A stretch of DNA of 18,225 nucleotides from positions 1 to 18,225 of the forward strand of contig AUXH01000401.1 in the NCBI GenBank assembly GCA_000482145.1, given 5' to 3'. The DNA is from Strigomonas culicis. Taxonomy: Eukaryota > Euglenozoa > Kinetoplastea > Trypanosomatida > Trypanosomatidae. The translations under genes and the position numbers were made by a program. A model generated the notes under the pieces. That model did not search any database. It had not been told where the DNA came from and worked only from the letters and a program-made list of their open reading frames with translations. Positions 7,475 to 15,312 of the stretch are shown here, in pieces (positions within the stretch are counted from its first letter, which is position 1; the number at the start of each line of letters is the position of its first letter).

Positions 7475-9121
7475 CTACGAGGCCACGTGGCTCAGCTTGA
7501 CCAGATCCGCTGTCACGTGGTCGTAATAGACGACGCGGTCCGAGGGAATGTCCGCCTGCTCGCCCCCATCGGCCAGCACCCCGGTCGCGGTGGCCTCTCG
7601 CAACTCCGCGAAGAGCTCGACGAGAAGCAGCTGCGGGTACAACATGGACTCGCACAGCTCGATGGCGCGCTTCACTTGCCGCGCCATAATCAGCAGCACC
7701 TCCTTCTCTTCCGCGGCAGGCGCGGACCCGGCGCGCGTGCTCGGCGGTCCGTCGGACGCGAGACGGGCGAACTGCAGCCCCACGTTCGCGACGAGAAGCC
7801 GCACGACCATCTGCACCACGTCCTGCCGTCTGTGCACGCTGAGCGCGAGCGCGGTGAGGACCTCCAGCAGCAGGGCGACGGGCAGCGTGAGCGGGGACGG
7901 GACCGGCACCCCCGCGAGCGTTTCGAGCAGCGTGCCGGTGTGCACCCGGTCGTTCCCTGCGGCGGGCCTTGCCGCGCTCGCCAGCTGCGCCTTTTCGACC
8001 CTCGCCAAGTGCTTCCAGTACGTGGCGCGGGTGGACGAGGGCACACGGTCCGCGTCTGCGGGTGTGGGCGTCGAGCGCCACTGAAGGCGACGCAGTCTCT
8101 TCACACAGTGGTCAAACGCATGTTCGTTCTGAAGACCAAATCGATGGAAGGAGACGAGTAGAAGTAGCAACTCGCGCTCTTCCATGTAGGGGAGCTGCGC
8201 CAAGAGTACTGTTTTATTCGTGGGATCGTGCTCATCCACGGCGGCGGCCGTCAAGTGCTGCAGGAGTGCTTCTTCGATCAGACTGAGCTCCGACAGCATG
8301 AACAGAAGAGGCGCTAGCGGAAGCTTTACCAACAGCTGCTTCCCATCGCCTCGCGCGGTGGGTCCTCCTGGGGCCGCCTCTTTCATATTCACGAAGAAGA
8401 AGCGGTGCAGCTCGTCGAACAGCTGCTGCAGCAGCAAGCCATCCTCGCTCTCTGCCAGCGCGTAGAGACGCAGCACCGTGGCGATCTGCTCCAGGCTGAG
8501 CTGCGCCGGCTGCCGCCTGCTCGCGAAGGACGGCACCGCCGGGGCCGCAGGAGCAGGCGCCGCGCGGCCGCGGCCGCCCGGGACGCGCTGCAGGTAGTCG
8601 GTCGGCTGGTCGACCGCATCGTCGGGGACCGCCTTGAGGCGCCGCCCGCCCGCCGCGCGCGGCCCTCGGCTGGCGCTGGTGTGCCGGCGCGTCACGGATC
8701 TTGTTGATGGGGGCGGCAGAAAACCGGCGAGGGGTCCCAACACATCCCGTTTCGCTTCAAACACGAGACCCGCGTGGACGTCCTGCTGCGTGCCTCGCAT
8801 CGTGGGAGAACCGTCCGCTGTCGCGAAGTGCGCCACCAGTTGCTCCGCCCTCGCTGCCAGCTCATGCAGGACGTTGTGCTCCTCCGCCAGAACCATCGTT
8901 GTGCCGTCATTGGTGTCGTGGCGCCGGTAGGAGGGAAGGTAGTAGGCGGATGGCAAGAGCCGTTTGGGCGGGGCTGGCGTCCGCTTGGGGCTCTTCGCTC
9001 TCGGCGGCACCGGCTTCACGCCTGCATGAGGGACAGCGGCGTAAGACTTGTTCTTGCTCCCCACAGCTAGTTGGCGCCTAAAGTATTTGGGAGTCCACAA
9101 TGCGTACCATGTCTTCCGCAT
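7475..9121 (-). CDS. Probable mitochondrial alpha-helical protein of unknown function
   Basis: A 548-aa protein with no domain I can name. The first 30 residues (WYALWTPKYFRRQLAVGSK) are basic, aromatic and free of acidic residues, like a mitochondrial presequence. Residues 30-205 are rich in A, P, R and G and probably disordered. From about 207 to the end the chain becomes leucine-rich and helical in a repeat-like rhythm: LSLEQIATVLRLYALAESED, LPLAPLLFMLSELSLIEEAL, and YMEERELLLLLVSFHRFGL. This rhythm resembles the helical-hairpin repeats of kinetoplastid mitochondrial RNA-processing and mitoribosome-assembly factors (RAP/FASTK- or OPR-like families). I do not see the C-terminal RAP domain itself. 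The start is the first ATG after a good splice acceptor (9171-9170). The mitochondrial location is inferred from the N-terminus, and the role is unknown. Confidence 0.75.
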   Translation of the reverse strand: MRKTWYALWTPKYFRRQLAVGSKNKSYAAVPHAGVKPVPPRAKSPKRTPAPPKRLLPSAYYLPSYRRHDTNDGTTMVLAEEHNVLHELAARAEQLVAHFATADGSPTMRGTQQDVHAGLVFEAKRDVLGPLAGFLPPPSTRSVTRRHTSASRGPRAAGGRRLKAVPDDAVDQPTDYLQRVPGGRGRAAPAPAAPAVPSFASRRQPAQLSLEQIATVLRLYALAESEDGLLLQQLFDELHRFFFVNMKEAAPGGPTARGDGKQLLVKLPLAPLLFMLSELSLIEEALLQHLTAAAVDEHDPTNKTVLLAQLPYMEERELLLLLVSFHRFGLQNEHAFDHCVKRLRRLQWRSTPTPADADRVPSSTRATYWKHLARVEKAQLASAARPAAGNDRVHTGTLLETLAGVPVPSPLTLPVALLLEVLTALALSVHRRQDVVQMVVRLLVANVGLQFARLASDGPPSTRAGSAPAAEEKEVLLIMARQVKRAIELCESMLYPQLLLVELFAELREATATGVLADGGEQADIPSDRVVYYDHVTADLVKLSHVAS

Positions 9122-9435
9122 GAGCAGGGCCCAATACGGGGAAGTGCTTGTTGTATGATCACCTGATCGCTATGGGGGAGCGTGTGAAAGAGAAGAGGAG
9201 TATGGAGTGGATGGATAACGTACACAGCCACATAAACAGCGAGAACGGTGATAAGAAATCACACACACACACAACAAAAAAAAAAGAACCCGATGCCGAC
9301 AAAAAATACGTATGAATCTTTTTAGAATTGCAATTATAATGTTAAACGATGACATTATTGTATATTATTTTTCATTTTAGCAACCGTACTCGCGGTTGTT
9401 TATTATTATTATTACTGGTATTGGTGTATTCACTG
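9122..9435. other. Intergenic region between NERD and 548-aa genes
   Basis: AT-rich, with a short ATT/TTA repeat (about 9399-9415), an (AC)n stretch (9261-9272) and an A run. It holds the NERD 3' UTR and the splice signal of the 548-aa gene. No further gene is seen. Confidence 0.7.
9170..9200 (-). promoter_or_regulatory. Polypyrimidine tract and trans-splice acceptor, 548-aa gene
   Basis: On the minus strand CTCCTCTTCTCTTTCACACG then CTCCCCCAT lead to AG at 9171-9170. This gives a 48-nt 5' UTR without any ATG before the start at 9121. Confidence 0.65.
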
Positions 9436-11130
9436 TTATACAATACGGTTCTCAAGATCGTACAAATGGTGACTTAATCGGATTTCCTTCACATCTGCTA
9501 AAGGAATCAGATTAGTCGTTCGGCTACCTGCCGGCTTGATCTCAATGTGGTCACTTGCCTTGATATTCTTTGGCTGCTTTGGCACCAGTGTGAACACAAC
9601 GTTGCCTTTCATGTTTCTCTTCTTCTTTTCCTTCTTCTTCTTCGCTAGTCGTTTCTGCGTGGTGAGGGCGATTTCTACCGTGCCTGCCTTATTTGTCAAG
9701 AGGGTCTTGACAATCCCGTAGTAACTCGAGTTCCATGACAGGAAGATGTCGAGCATGTGCTTTCGCTCGTAGCTGCACGGTGCACTTGGGACCTCCACCT
9801 TGACGACGTCGCCCGTGATGAGGCGGCCATTGTGGAGGTACACAAAGTCCCACGTCCGCAGCACGTCGACGGCATGGCACACCTTGTCGCGTGTGTCCTC
9901 GTCCAGGAGAAAGTCCGTTTCGCTTTGCGCGGACTCCCCGGCCGCGCTGCTGGCGCGGGGCCGCTGGATGCCGGGGAACAGAAGCCAGTTGGGCACCCAC
10001 CGGCGCAGCGCCCGGTGCTGCACGATCCACTGGCGAACCCTGTGGCTGCGATGGGCGAGCACAATATCGTTGGGCGCCTCCGCGAACAGGTTGCCGTACA
10101 GCACCTCACGGGCGAAAATGCGAAACGTGTCCATCGTGAAGACGTACTTCTTTTGCTTCACAGTGGCGGGGTCGAGGATGACGCGCGGGCTCGTGAAGAC
10201 GACGATGGGGATGATGCACTTGCCGTGCCGCTTGTGCAAGCGGCTGTCCGTGTACCACGTGCCGCGTGCCTGCGTGGCGCTCTCGTACTTGGCGCTGCTG
10301 TTCGTCGTCGTGGTATGCACGCCTGCGAAAAAGGACGCGTCTTCCTCTTCATCATTCAGCGGCGTCACGCTGTCCACGACGGCACCGTCTTCATGATGGA
10401 GCTCGGCGAGCAGCGCCGCCTCCTCATCCTCCCCCTCTGCGACGGCAACGTCCTCCTCCGCCTTCGCTGCTGGCGGTGGGAGCGAGGCTGCCGTGTTGTC
10501 GGCCGGGCTGTGCGGCTGAGCGTCCCGCGTCTGGTTCTTGCCTCTGAAGACATACTCATTGTGCGTGGATCCGTCTGGCAGCGCCACTCGTCGTGTGTTC
10601 TCCAAGTAGCGCCGCACGGCGGTGGCCTTCTCCACATTATCGTCCTGCACGTCCTCGAACTCCAACGTTTTGCCCCTCTTGAAGGCCTTTTGAAACCACC
10701 GTGGCCCGTTGCTCCACACGCAGCCCTGCCAGTTCTTGACCTCGATGACCAGCACGACGGGGCCGACGGCAATGACGTCGATCTCGCGGTTGTGCCCCAC
10801 ACGCGCAACAGGCACGCGTCGCCGAAGGAAGACGTCCGACCAGCCCTCCTCGCGTAGCACCGTCTCCACGCGCTCTTCCGCATCCATGGAGCTCAGAAAG
10901 ATCTTGTCGGACTTTTTGAGACGCCTTGTCTTTTTGAACACGTTGCGCATGGCATCCATCCGAAGGGCGCAACTGTACTTGTTTCGTGAAAGGGAGTAGC
11001 CCACCCACAGCATAATCGCCGTGAGGACGAGAAGAAAAATATGCAGAATATTGTTCACCAAGGCATGTGTGTCGATGGACTGATCAATGGGGCTTCTCGG
11101 AAGCAGAATGCTTTGTAGGATACTTGTCAT
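9436..11130 (-). CDS. Membrane-anchored NERD-domain protein (PD-(D/E)XK nuclease-like)
   Basis: A 564-aa protein counted from the ATG at 11130. An in-frame ATG at 11307 is rejected because a strong pyrimidine tract and AG lie between. Residues 27-47 are a hydrophobic transmembrane segment (HIFLLVLTAIMLWVGYSL), followed by a basic stretch. A NERD domain begins near 82. Its core is REIDVIAVGPVVLVIEVKNW, giving the PD-(D/E)XK-type set D118, E130 and K132, with helix EERVETVLREEGW before it. The last NERD strand (CIIPIVVFTS, about 305-314) is separated from the core by a roughly 120-residue insertion rich in A, E and D. The C-terminal half has WDFVYLHNGRLITGDVV and a lysine-rich run (about 515-527). 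NERD proteins are predicted nucleases or DNA-processing factors, but few have been tested. Catalytic residues look intact. The topology suggests a tail facing cytosol or matrix; the substrate is unknown. Confidence 0.82.
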   Translation of the reverse strand: MTSILQSILLPRSPIDQSIDTHALVNNILHIFLLVLTAIMLWVGYSLSRNKYSCALRMDAMRNVFKKTRRLKKSDKIFLSSMDAEERVETVLREEGWSDVFLRRRVPVARVGHNREIDVIAVGPVVLVIEVKNWQGCVWSNGPRWFQKAFKRGKTLEFEDVQDDNVEKATAVRRYLENTRRVALPDGSTHNEYVFRGKNQTRDAQPHSPADNTAASLPPPAAKAEEDVAVAEGEDEEAALLAELHHEDGAVVDSVTPLNDEEEDASFFAGVHTTTTNSSAKYESATQARGTWYTDSRLHKRHGKCIIPIVVFTSPRVILDPATVKQKKYVFTMDTFRIFAREVLYGNLFAEAPNDIVLAHRSHRVRQWIVQHRALRRWVPNWLLFPGIQRPRASSAAGESAQSETDFLLDEDTRDKVCHAVDVLRTWDFVYLHNGRLITGDVVKVEVPSAPCSYERKHMLDIFLSWNSSYYGIVKTLLTNKAGTVEIALTTQKRLAKKKKEKKKRNMKGNVVFTLVPKQPKNIKASDHIEIKPAGSRTTNLIPLADVKEIRLSHHLYDLENRIV

Positions 11131-11142
11131 ATTGCCGGAAGC

Positions 11143-11179
11143 CTGCAGAAAAGAGAGTGGGGGAGAGACAGAGAAAGCA
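11143..11179 (-). promoter_or_regulatory. Polypyrimidine tract and trans-splice acceptor, NERD gene
   Basis: On the minus strand a dense tract (TTTCTCTGTCTCTCCCCCAC, then TCTCTTTTCTGC) ends in AG at 11144-11143, twelve nucleotides before the ATG at 11130. This is one of the clearest acceptors in the window and decides the start codon. Confidence 0.8.
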
Positions 11180-11624
11180 TAAAAAGCAGTGCAGGACTGG
11201 GAATAGTACACACATAAGCATGACTGTGCCTCGAATAGTTTACAGTAAGGATGACAACAAGCAAAAAGAAAAAAAAAACAGTCTTCAGGTAGTTTCTGGT
11301 CACACATTTTATGACATTCTTTTTGTCAAAAGACGAGAAAAGAACTCCCACAACAAAAAAACGTGTTGAATATAATGAAAATACGTTATATTGGTTTTAA
11401 GTAGGTATGCATAAATACATATACATATATAATTTCGTTTGTCTTGAAGATAATTGAACCTGCTTTCTTTTTCCACCATTCTCAAGTCTACAGCAATAGA
11501 ATGATAACTAAAGGATGATCCAAAATGGTTACTGATGAGGGGCGCTTTCTCCTTCGCCCATCGCTCCGCTTTGGTTCATGAGTGCACGCACGTAGTTGAT
11601 ATGCTACTGCCTCACTTGAGAATG

Positions 11625-11642
11625 TATATATATATATATATA
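11625..11642. repeat. (TA)n microsatellite in the IleRS 3' UTR
   Basis: About nine TA units lie some 60 nt downstream of the IleRS stop codon on the transcribed strand. Confidence 0.9.
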
Positions 11643-11703
11643 TGTGTATTTGTTTATATATTTAGTTGCTTTGTTCGTTTTTCGTTTCTCTGTACACACT
11701 TCC

Positions 11704-14700
11704 TCAGTGCGTAGGCGCCGTAAACACAATGTGGATCGGGATGCCCGAAATCGTGTTGTCCTCCTCCGCGATGAGCTTCGCGTCGGCGGGCTTCTGGTCG
11801 AGCGTGTCCCACTTGCCGCGGATGGTCTTGTTAATCTGGTCGGCACAGTTCTTGAGGGAGGCCGTCAGCTCCTCGTCCTCCGACTCGAAGTACACGTCGA
11901 GCGCCTCCGTGACGACGAGCTTCGCCTTCTTGCGGAGCTGCTGCACGCGGCTCACGAACTCGCGGGCACGCCACGAGTCGATGAGCGACTGGTCCTCGCG
12001 CTTGTCGACCAGCACCACCACATCGTTATCGGTGTGGCTCTCGTAGTCCACGATGCCGTCCTTGAACTTGCGCAGCACCTTGACGTGCTCCATCGTGAGC
12101 TTGTGGCCGCAGACCTCGCGCCCCTTGTTGTGGATAAAGTCCGCCACCTCCTCCGGGGTGAAGGCCTGCACGGCCTTGCGGATGGCGGGCAGCTCCTTGC
12201 GCAGCAGCTTGCCGAGCACCTCAAAGTTCACGTCGAGGTAGGTGGTCACGTACTCATGGCCGTCGGAAAGCGTCACATTGAACGTATTCACCTCGTCTTT
12301 AATGTACTCCACCACCTTCTCGACGTCGCGCAGGTACGTGGGGTCGGGGTGCACAATGATGACCTCGCGCACGGGGCGCTTGATGGGCACGACCATGCGG
12401 TCCCGCAGCACTCGGACAAGCTCGACGATGTTGATCATGCGGGACATGGCGCGCTCCAGGTCGGCGTCGATCAGCGCCGCGTTCTCCTCCGGGATCATGA
12501 GGTAGTGCACGGAGTCCTCCTGGAACTCGGCGGGCAGCAGCGGCTTGATGGCCTGGTAGATCATCTCGGCGATGAACGGGGCGATGTGGCCGATGATGCG
12601 CGACACGTCGAAGAAGACGGTGAGGGTGGTGGAGAGGGCAAAACTGCGGTCCTCGATGTCCACGGTGCTCTTCATGCGGCGGCGGTTCATGCGAATGTAC
12701 CAGTTGGAAAGGTCCACGACAAAGCGGATGATGCCAGGAACGACGTTGTACAGGTGGTACTCGCCCATCTCCTTGCGCACGTACGACAGCAGCGTCTGCG
12801 TGGAGGCCAGGATCCAGCGGTCCATCTCGTTCGTGCTGTGGACGTTGAGGGACACCGTACCGCCGTTACCCACGCACAGGTTGGTGTTGTCAATGAAGAA
12901 CTTGGCAGCGTTGAACAGCGGCAGCAGCACCTCCTTCACCACGGACTTGACGCCATCCTCGCGGAAGCGCAGCGGCTCGCCGCGGACGACCGGGGAGTTG
13001 ATTATGTACATGCGAAGGGCATCCGCGCCGTAGCGGTCGATGATGAGGCCGGGCTCGGGGTAGTTCTTCAGGCGCTTGGACATCTTCTTGCCGTCCTCGG
13101 CAAGGATGAGACCGGTGACACCCACGTTGCGGAAGGGCGCCTGGTCAAAGAGCGCGACACCGAGCACGAGAAGAGTGTAGAACCAGCCGCGGGTCTGATC
13201 GAGACCCTCCGCGATGTAGTCGGCGGGGAAGCGCTGCGGAAAGCTCTCCTTGTTCTCGAAGGGGTAGTGGACCTGCGCGTACGGCATGGAGCCGGACTCG
13301 AACCAGCAGTCGAACACCTCGCTCGCGCGGCGCAGCGGCGGGTGGCCCTCGCGCTTGCTCGGGATGGTGATGTCGTCTACGTACTGGCGGTGGATGTTGG
13401 TGATGCCCTTCACGCCCGACAGCTCCTCCAGCTGCGCCACGCTGCTGATGACGACCACCTCCTCCCAGTCCTCGCTGTGCCAGATGGGCAGCGGCGTGCC
13501 CCAGTAGCGGTTGCGCGACACGTTCCAGTCGCAGGCGTCGGCGAGCCAGTTGGAGAAGCGGCGCGTCTTCACGAACTCGGGCACCCAGTACGTCTTGTCG
13601 TTCGCGGCGAGGAGACGGTCGTTGATGGACTCCACATTGACGAACCACGCGTCGACGGCCTTGTACAGCAGGGGCGTCTCACTGCGCCAGCAGAAGGGGT
13701 AGCTGTGGACAATGGAGCCCTTGTGCACGAGGTTGCCGTTCGCCTCCAGCATCTTGATGATGTCCGCGTCGGCGTCCTTCACGTAGCGCCCAGCGAAGTC
13801 GGTCACGTCCGCCGTGAAGAAGCCGTTCTCCTCGACCGGGCAGATGAGCGTCCCGCCCTTCTTGATAATGCCGTGCTCCAGGCACACGCGGTAATCGTCC
13901 ACACCGAAGGCAGGTGCCTGGTGCACGATACCGGTACCGGTCTCCGTCGACACGTAGTTGTCGCTGAGAATGCGGAAGGCCGTCTCCTTGCACTCCTCGG
14001 CAAAGTAGGGAAACAGCGGCACGTACTTGCGGCCCACGAGATCACCACCCTTGAGGTGCTCCTCAATGATGTACGGCTCCTCCGCCGGGGCGGCACCATC
14101 CTTCTTCTTATCCTTCTTCTTGGGCGGATACACCTCCGACAGGCGGCACTCCGCCAGGTAGTAGTGGCGCTGGGTCTTGGCGTCGAGCACCTTGACGTAG
14201 TCCACGTCCTTGTTGACGCACAGGCCCAGGTTGGACGGCAGCGTCCACGGCGTGGTGGTCCACGCGAGGAAGTACACGTTCGCATCATCGCGCGACTGGA
14301 AGGCGATGGTCAGGGACGGGTCCGTGACGTCCTTGTAGTTCAGGTTCGCCTCGAAGTTGCTCAGCGGCGTCGTGCAGCCGGTCGAGTACGGCATCACCTT
14401 GAACCCACGGTAGACGTAGTTCTTCGCGTAGAGCTGGGAGAAGACCCACCAGACCGTCTCCATATAGTAGAGCTCCATCGACTTGTAGTCGTTATCGAAG
14501 TCGATCCAGCGACCGGTGCGCTCCACCGTCTTGCGCCACTCGTTGGCGTACCGCATGACAATCTGCTGGCACTTGTCATTGTAGTTGCCAATCCCATACT
14601 CGAGCACGTCGTGGGACGTCTTGATACCGAGCTCCTTGTCGATCTCAAACTCGATTGGCAGACCGTGACAGTCCCAGCCAAAGCGGCGCACAACGTGGTG

Positions 14701-15111
14701 GCCTGTCTGGTGGGCAAAGCGCGTGACGATATCCTTGATGGTGCCGGCGAGAATATGACCGTAGTGGGGGAGACCGGTGGCGAACGGAGGACCGTCATAG
14801 AAGGTGTACGGCTTCCTGCCCTCCGAGAGCTTGACCGAGGTCTTGAAGGCATCCTTTTCTTTCCACATTGTGAGGACCTCCTCTTCCATCTTGGGGAAGT
14901 TGAGCTCCTCAAAGTTCTTCAGCGGACCGGTGATAACTGATTTCATCCTTGGGCGATCGTTCGTGTCGTTCGTTCGATCGTATATAACGGTACGGCTCGC
15001 TGTGGTAAAGAAACTGGGGGTTTTGGTGGCGGAGTTTTTCTTTAAAAGAGTTGCTGTGTGTGCAAAGAGACTGATGTTACGAAAGATATGCAGTCTACTG
15101 CACCTGAACAT
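11704..15111 (-). CDS. IleRS: Isoleucyl-tRNA synthetase, with optional mitochondrial presequence
   Basis: Class Ia aminoacyl-tRNA synthetase that charges tRNA-Ile. The core protein starts at the ATG at 14946 (1080 aa, typical of eukaryotic cytosolic IleRS). An in-frame ATG at 15111 adds 55 residues. Numbering from the short start: HIGH-type signature HYGH at 61-64; CP1 editing domain with WTTTPWTLPSN near 228-240 and GTGIVHQAPAFG; KMSKR at 621-625 (class I KMSKS); and the anticodon-binding region with DLSNWYIRMNRRR. A lysine-rich insertion (PPKKKDKKKDG) sits inside CP1. The 55-residue extension is rich in R, K, S and T with almost no acids, like a mitochondrial presequence. Trypanosomatid mitochondria import all tRNAs and usually use one synthetase gene for both compartments. 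In T. brucei, IleRS is reported to be dual-targeted by alternative trans-splicing. A further in-frame ATG at 15228 encodes only phenylalanine-rich translation of the pyrimidine tract and is not used here. Confidence 0.97.
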   Translation of the reverse strand: MFRCSRLHIFRNISLFAHTATLLKKNSATKTPSFFTTASRTVIYDRTNDTNDRPRMKSVITGPLKNFEELNFPKMEEEVLTMWKEKDAFKTSVKLSEGRKPYTFYDGPPFATGLPHYGHILAGTIKDIVTRFAHQTGHHVVRRFGWDCHGLPIEFEIDKELGIKTSHDVLEYGIGNYNDKCQQIVMRYANEWRKTVERTGRWIDFDNDYKSMELYYMETVWWVFSQLYAKNYVYRGFKVMPYSTGCTTPLSNFEANLNYKDVTDPSLTIAFQSRDDANVYFLAWTTTPWTLPSNLGLCVNKDVDYVKVLDAKTQRHYYLAECRLSEVYPPKKKDKKKDGAAPAEEPYIIEEHLKGGDLVGRKYVPLFPYFAEECKETAFRILSDNYVSTETGTGIVHQAPAFGVDDYRVCLEHGIIKKGGTLICPVEENGFFTADVTDFAGRYVKDADADIIKMLEANGNLVHKGSIVHSYPFCWRSETPLLYKAVDAWFVNVESINDRLLAANDKTYWVPEFVKTRRFSNWLADACDWNVSRNRYWGTPLPIWHSEDWEEVVVISSVAQLEELSGVKGITNIHRQYVDDITIPSKREGHPPLRRASEVFDCWFESGSMPYAQVHYPFENKESFPQRFPADYIAEGLDQTRGWFYTLLVLGVALFDQAPFRNVGVTGLILAEDGKKMSKRLKNYPEPGLIIDRYGADALRMYIINSPVVRGEPLRFREDGVKSVVKEVLLPLFNAAKFFIDNTNLCVGNGGTVSLNVHSTNEMDRWILASTQTLLSYVRKEMGEYHLYNVVPGIIRFVVDLSNWYIRMNRRRMKSTVDIEDRSFALSTTLTVFFDVSRIIGHIAPFIAEMIYQAIKPLLPAEFQEDSVHYLMIPEENAALIDADLERAMSRMINIVELVRVLRDRMVVPIKRPVREVIIVHPDPTYLRDVEKVVEYIKDEVNTFNVTLSDGHEYVTTYLDVNFEVLGKLLRKELPAIRKAVQAFTPEEVADFIHNKGREVCGHKLTMEHVKVLRKFKDGIVDYESHTDNDVVVLVDKREDQSLIDSWRAREFVSRVQQLRKKAKLVVTEALDVYFESEDEELTASLKNCADQINKTIRGKWDTLDQKPADAKLIAEEDNTISGIPIHIVFTAPTH
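14947..15111 (-). other. Predicted mitochondrial presequence of the long IleRS form
   Basis: Codes MFRCSRLHIFRNISLFAHTA and 35 further residues before the core start. There are no acidic residues in the first 40 positions or so and nine basic ones (R, K, H), with amphipathic character. It would be translated only from messages spliced upstream of 15111. Confidence 0.65.
15000..15020 (-). promoter_or_regulatory. Candidate proximal trans-splice acceptor (short, cytosolic IleRS)
   Basis: On the minus strand CCCCCAGTTTCTTTACCAC is followed by AG at 15001-15000. Use of this AG gives a message whose first ATG is 14946, with a 53-nt 5' UTR, and removes the presequence. The tract is shorter than the distal one and an AG inside it (after CCCCC) is an alternative. 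Confidence 0.45.
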
Positions 15112-15312
15112 GCAAGGAAGAAGAAAAAAAAACTGTAGAACGGAGAAGAGAGATACAAAAAAGGAAAATGATAGACAATCGCAATAGAGATGGAACAAAA
15201 CAATTACCGCAGAAACATATCCTACCATGTGGTGGGAAAGAAACAGTCAAATAGCAAGGACAAGAAAGAAAACTAAGTGACGAAGCAGATGAAGGTTGCG
15301 GTTGCATACAGC
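15112..15312. other. Intergenic region between ZSWIM7 and IleRS genes
   Basis: A short gap with the ZSWIM7 3' UTR and the distal IleRS splice signal. Nothing else is seen. Confidence 0.65.
15132..15180 (-). promoter_or_regulatory. Candidate distal trans-splice acceptor (long, mitochondrial IleRS)
   Basis: On the minus strand TTTTCCTTTTTTGTATCTCT and CTTCTCCGTTCTAC lead to AG at 15133-15132, giving a 20-nt 5' UTR before the ATG at 15111. The strong pyrimidine run downstream of this AG (15131-15115) could also serve the proximal acceptor. Confidence 0.5.

Larger units (their letters stand above)
11131..11703. other. Intergenic region between IleRS and NERD genes
   Basis: It holds the IleRS 3' UTR, a (TA)n microsatellite and the NERD splice signal. 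AT-rich, with no additional gene, tRNA or structured RNA that I can support. Confidence 0.7.

Noticed and set aside
11131..11307. Extra 59-residue N-terminus of the NERD protein from the ATG at 11307
   Set aside because: A strong polypyrimidine tract and AG (11144-11143) lie between this ATG and the conserved region; its cysteine/phenylalanine-rich residues do not look coding.
11644..14940. Plus-strand open frame of 1,098 codons opposite IleRS
   Set aside because: It is in exact codon register with IleRS, has no recognisable domain and a skewed V/L/R/H/D composition. It is explained by avoidance of TTA, CTA and TCA codons in the sense gene.
15112..15228. Extra 39-residue N-terminus of IleRS from the ATG at 15228
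   Set aside because: It is a phenylalanine/leucine/serine-rich translation of the pyrimidine tract and would be removed by splicing at 15133-15132. A signal peptide makes no sense for this enzyme.
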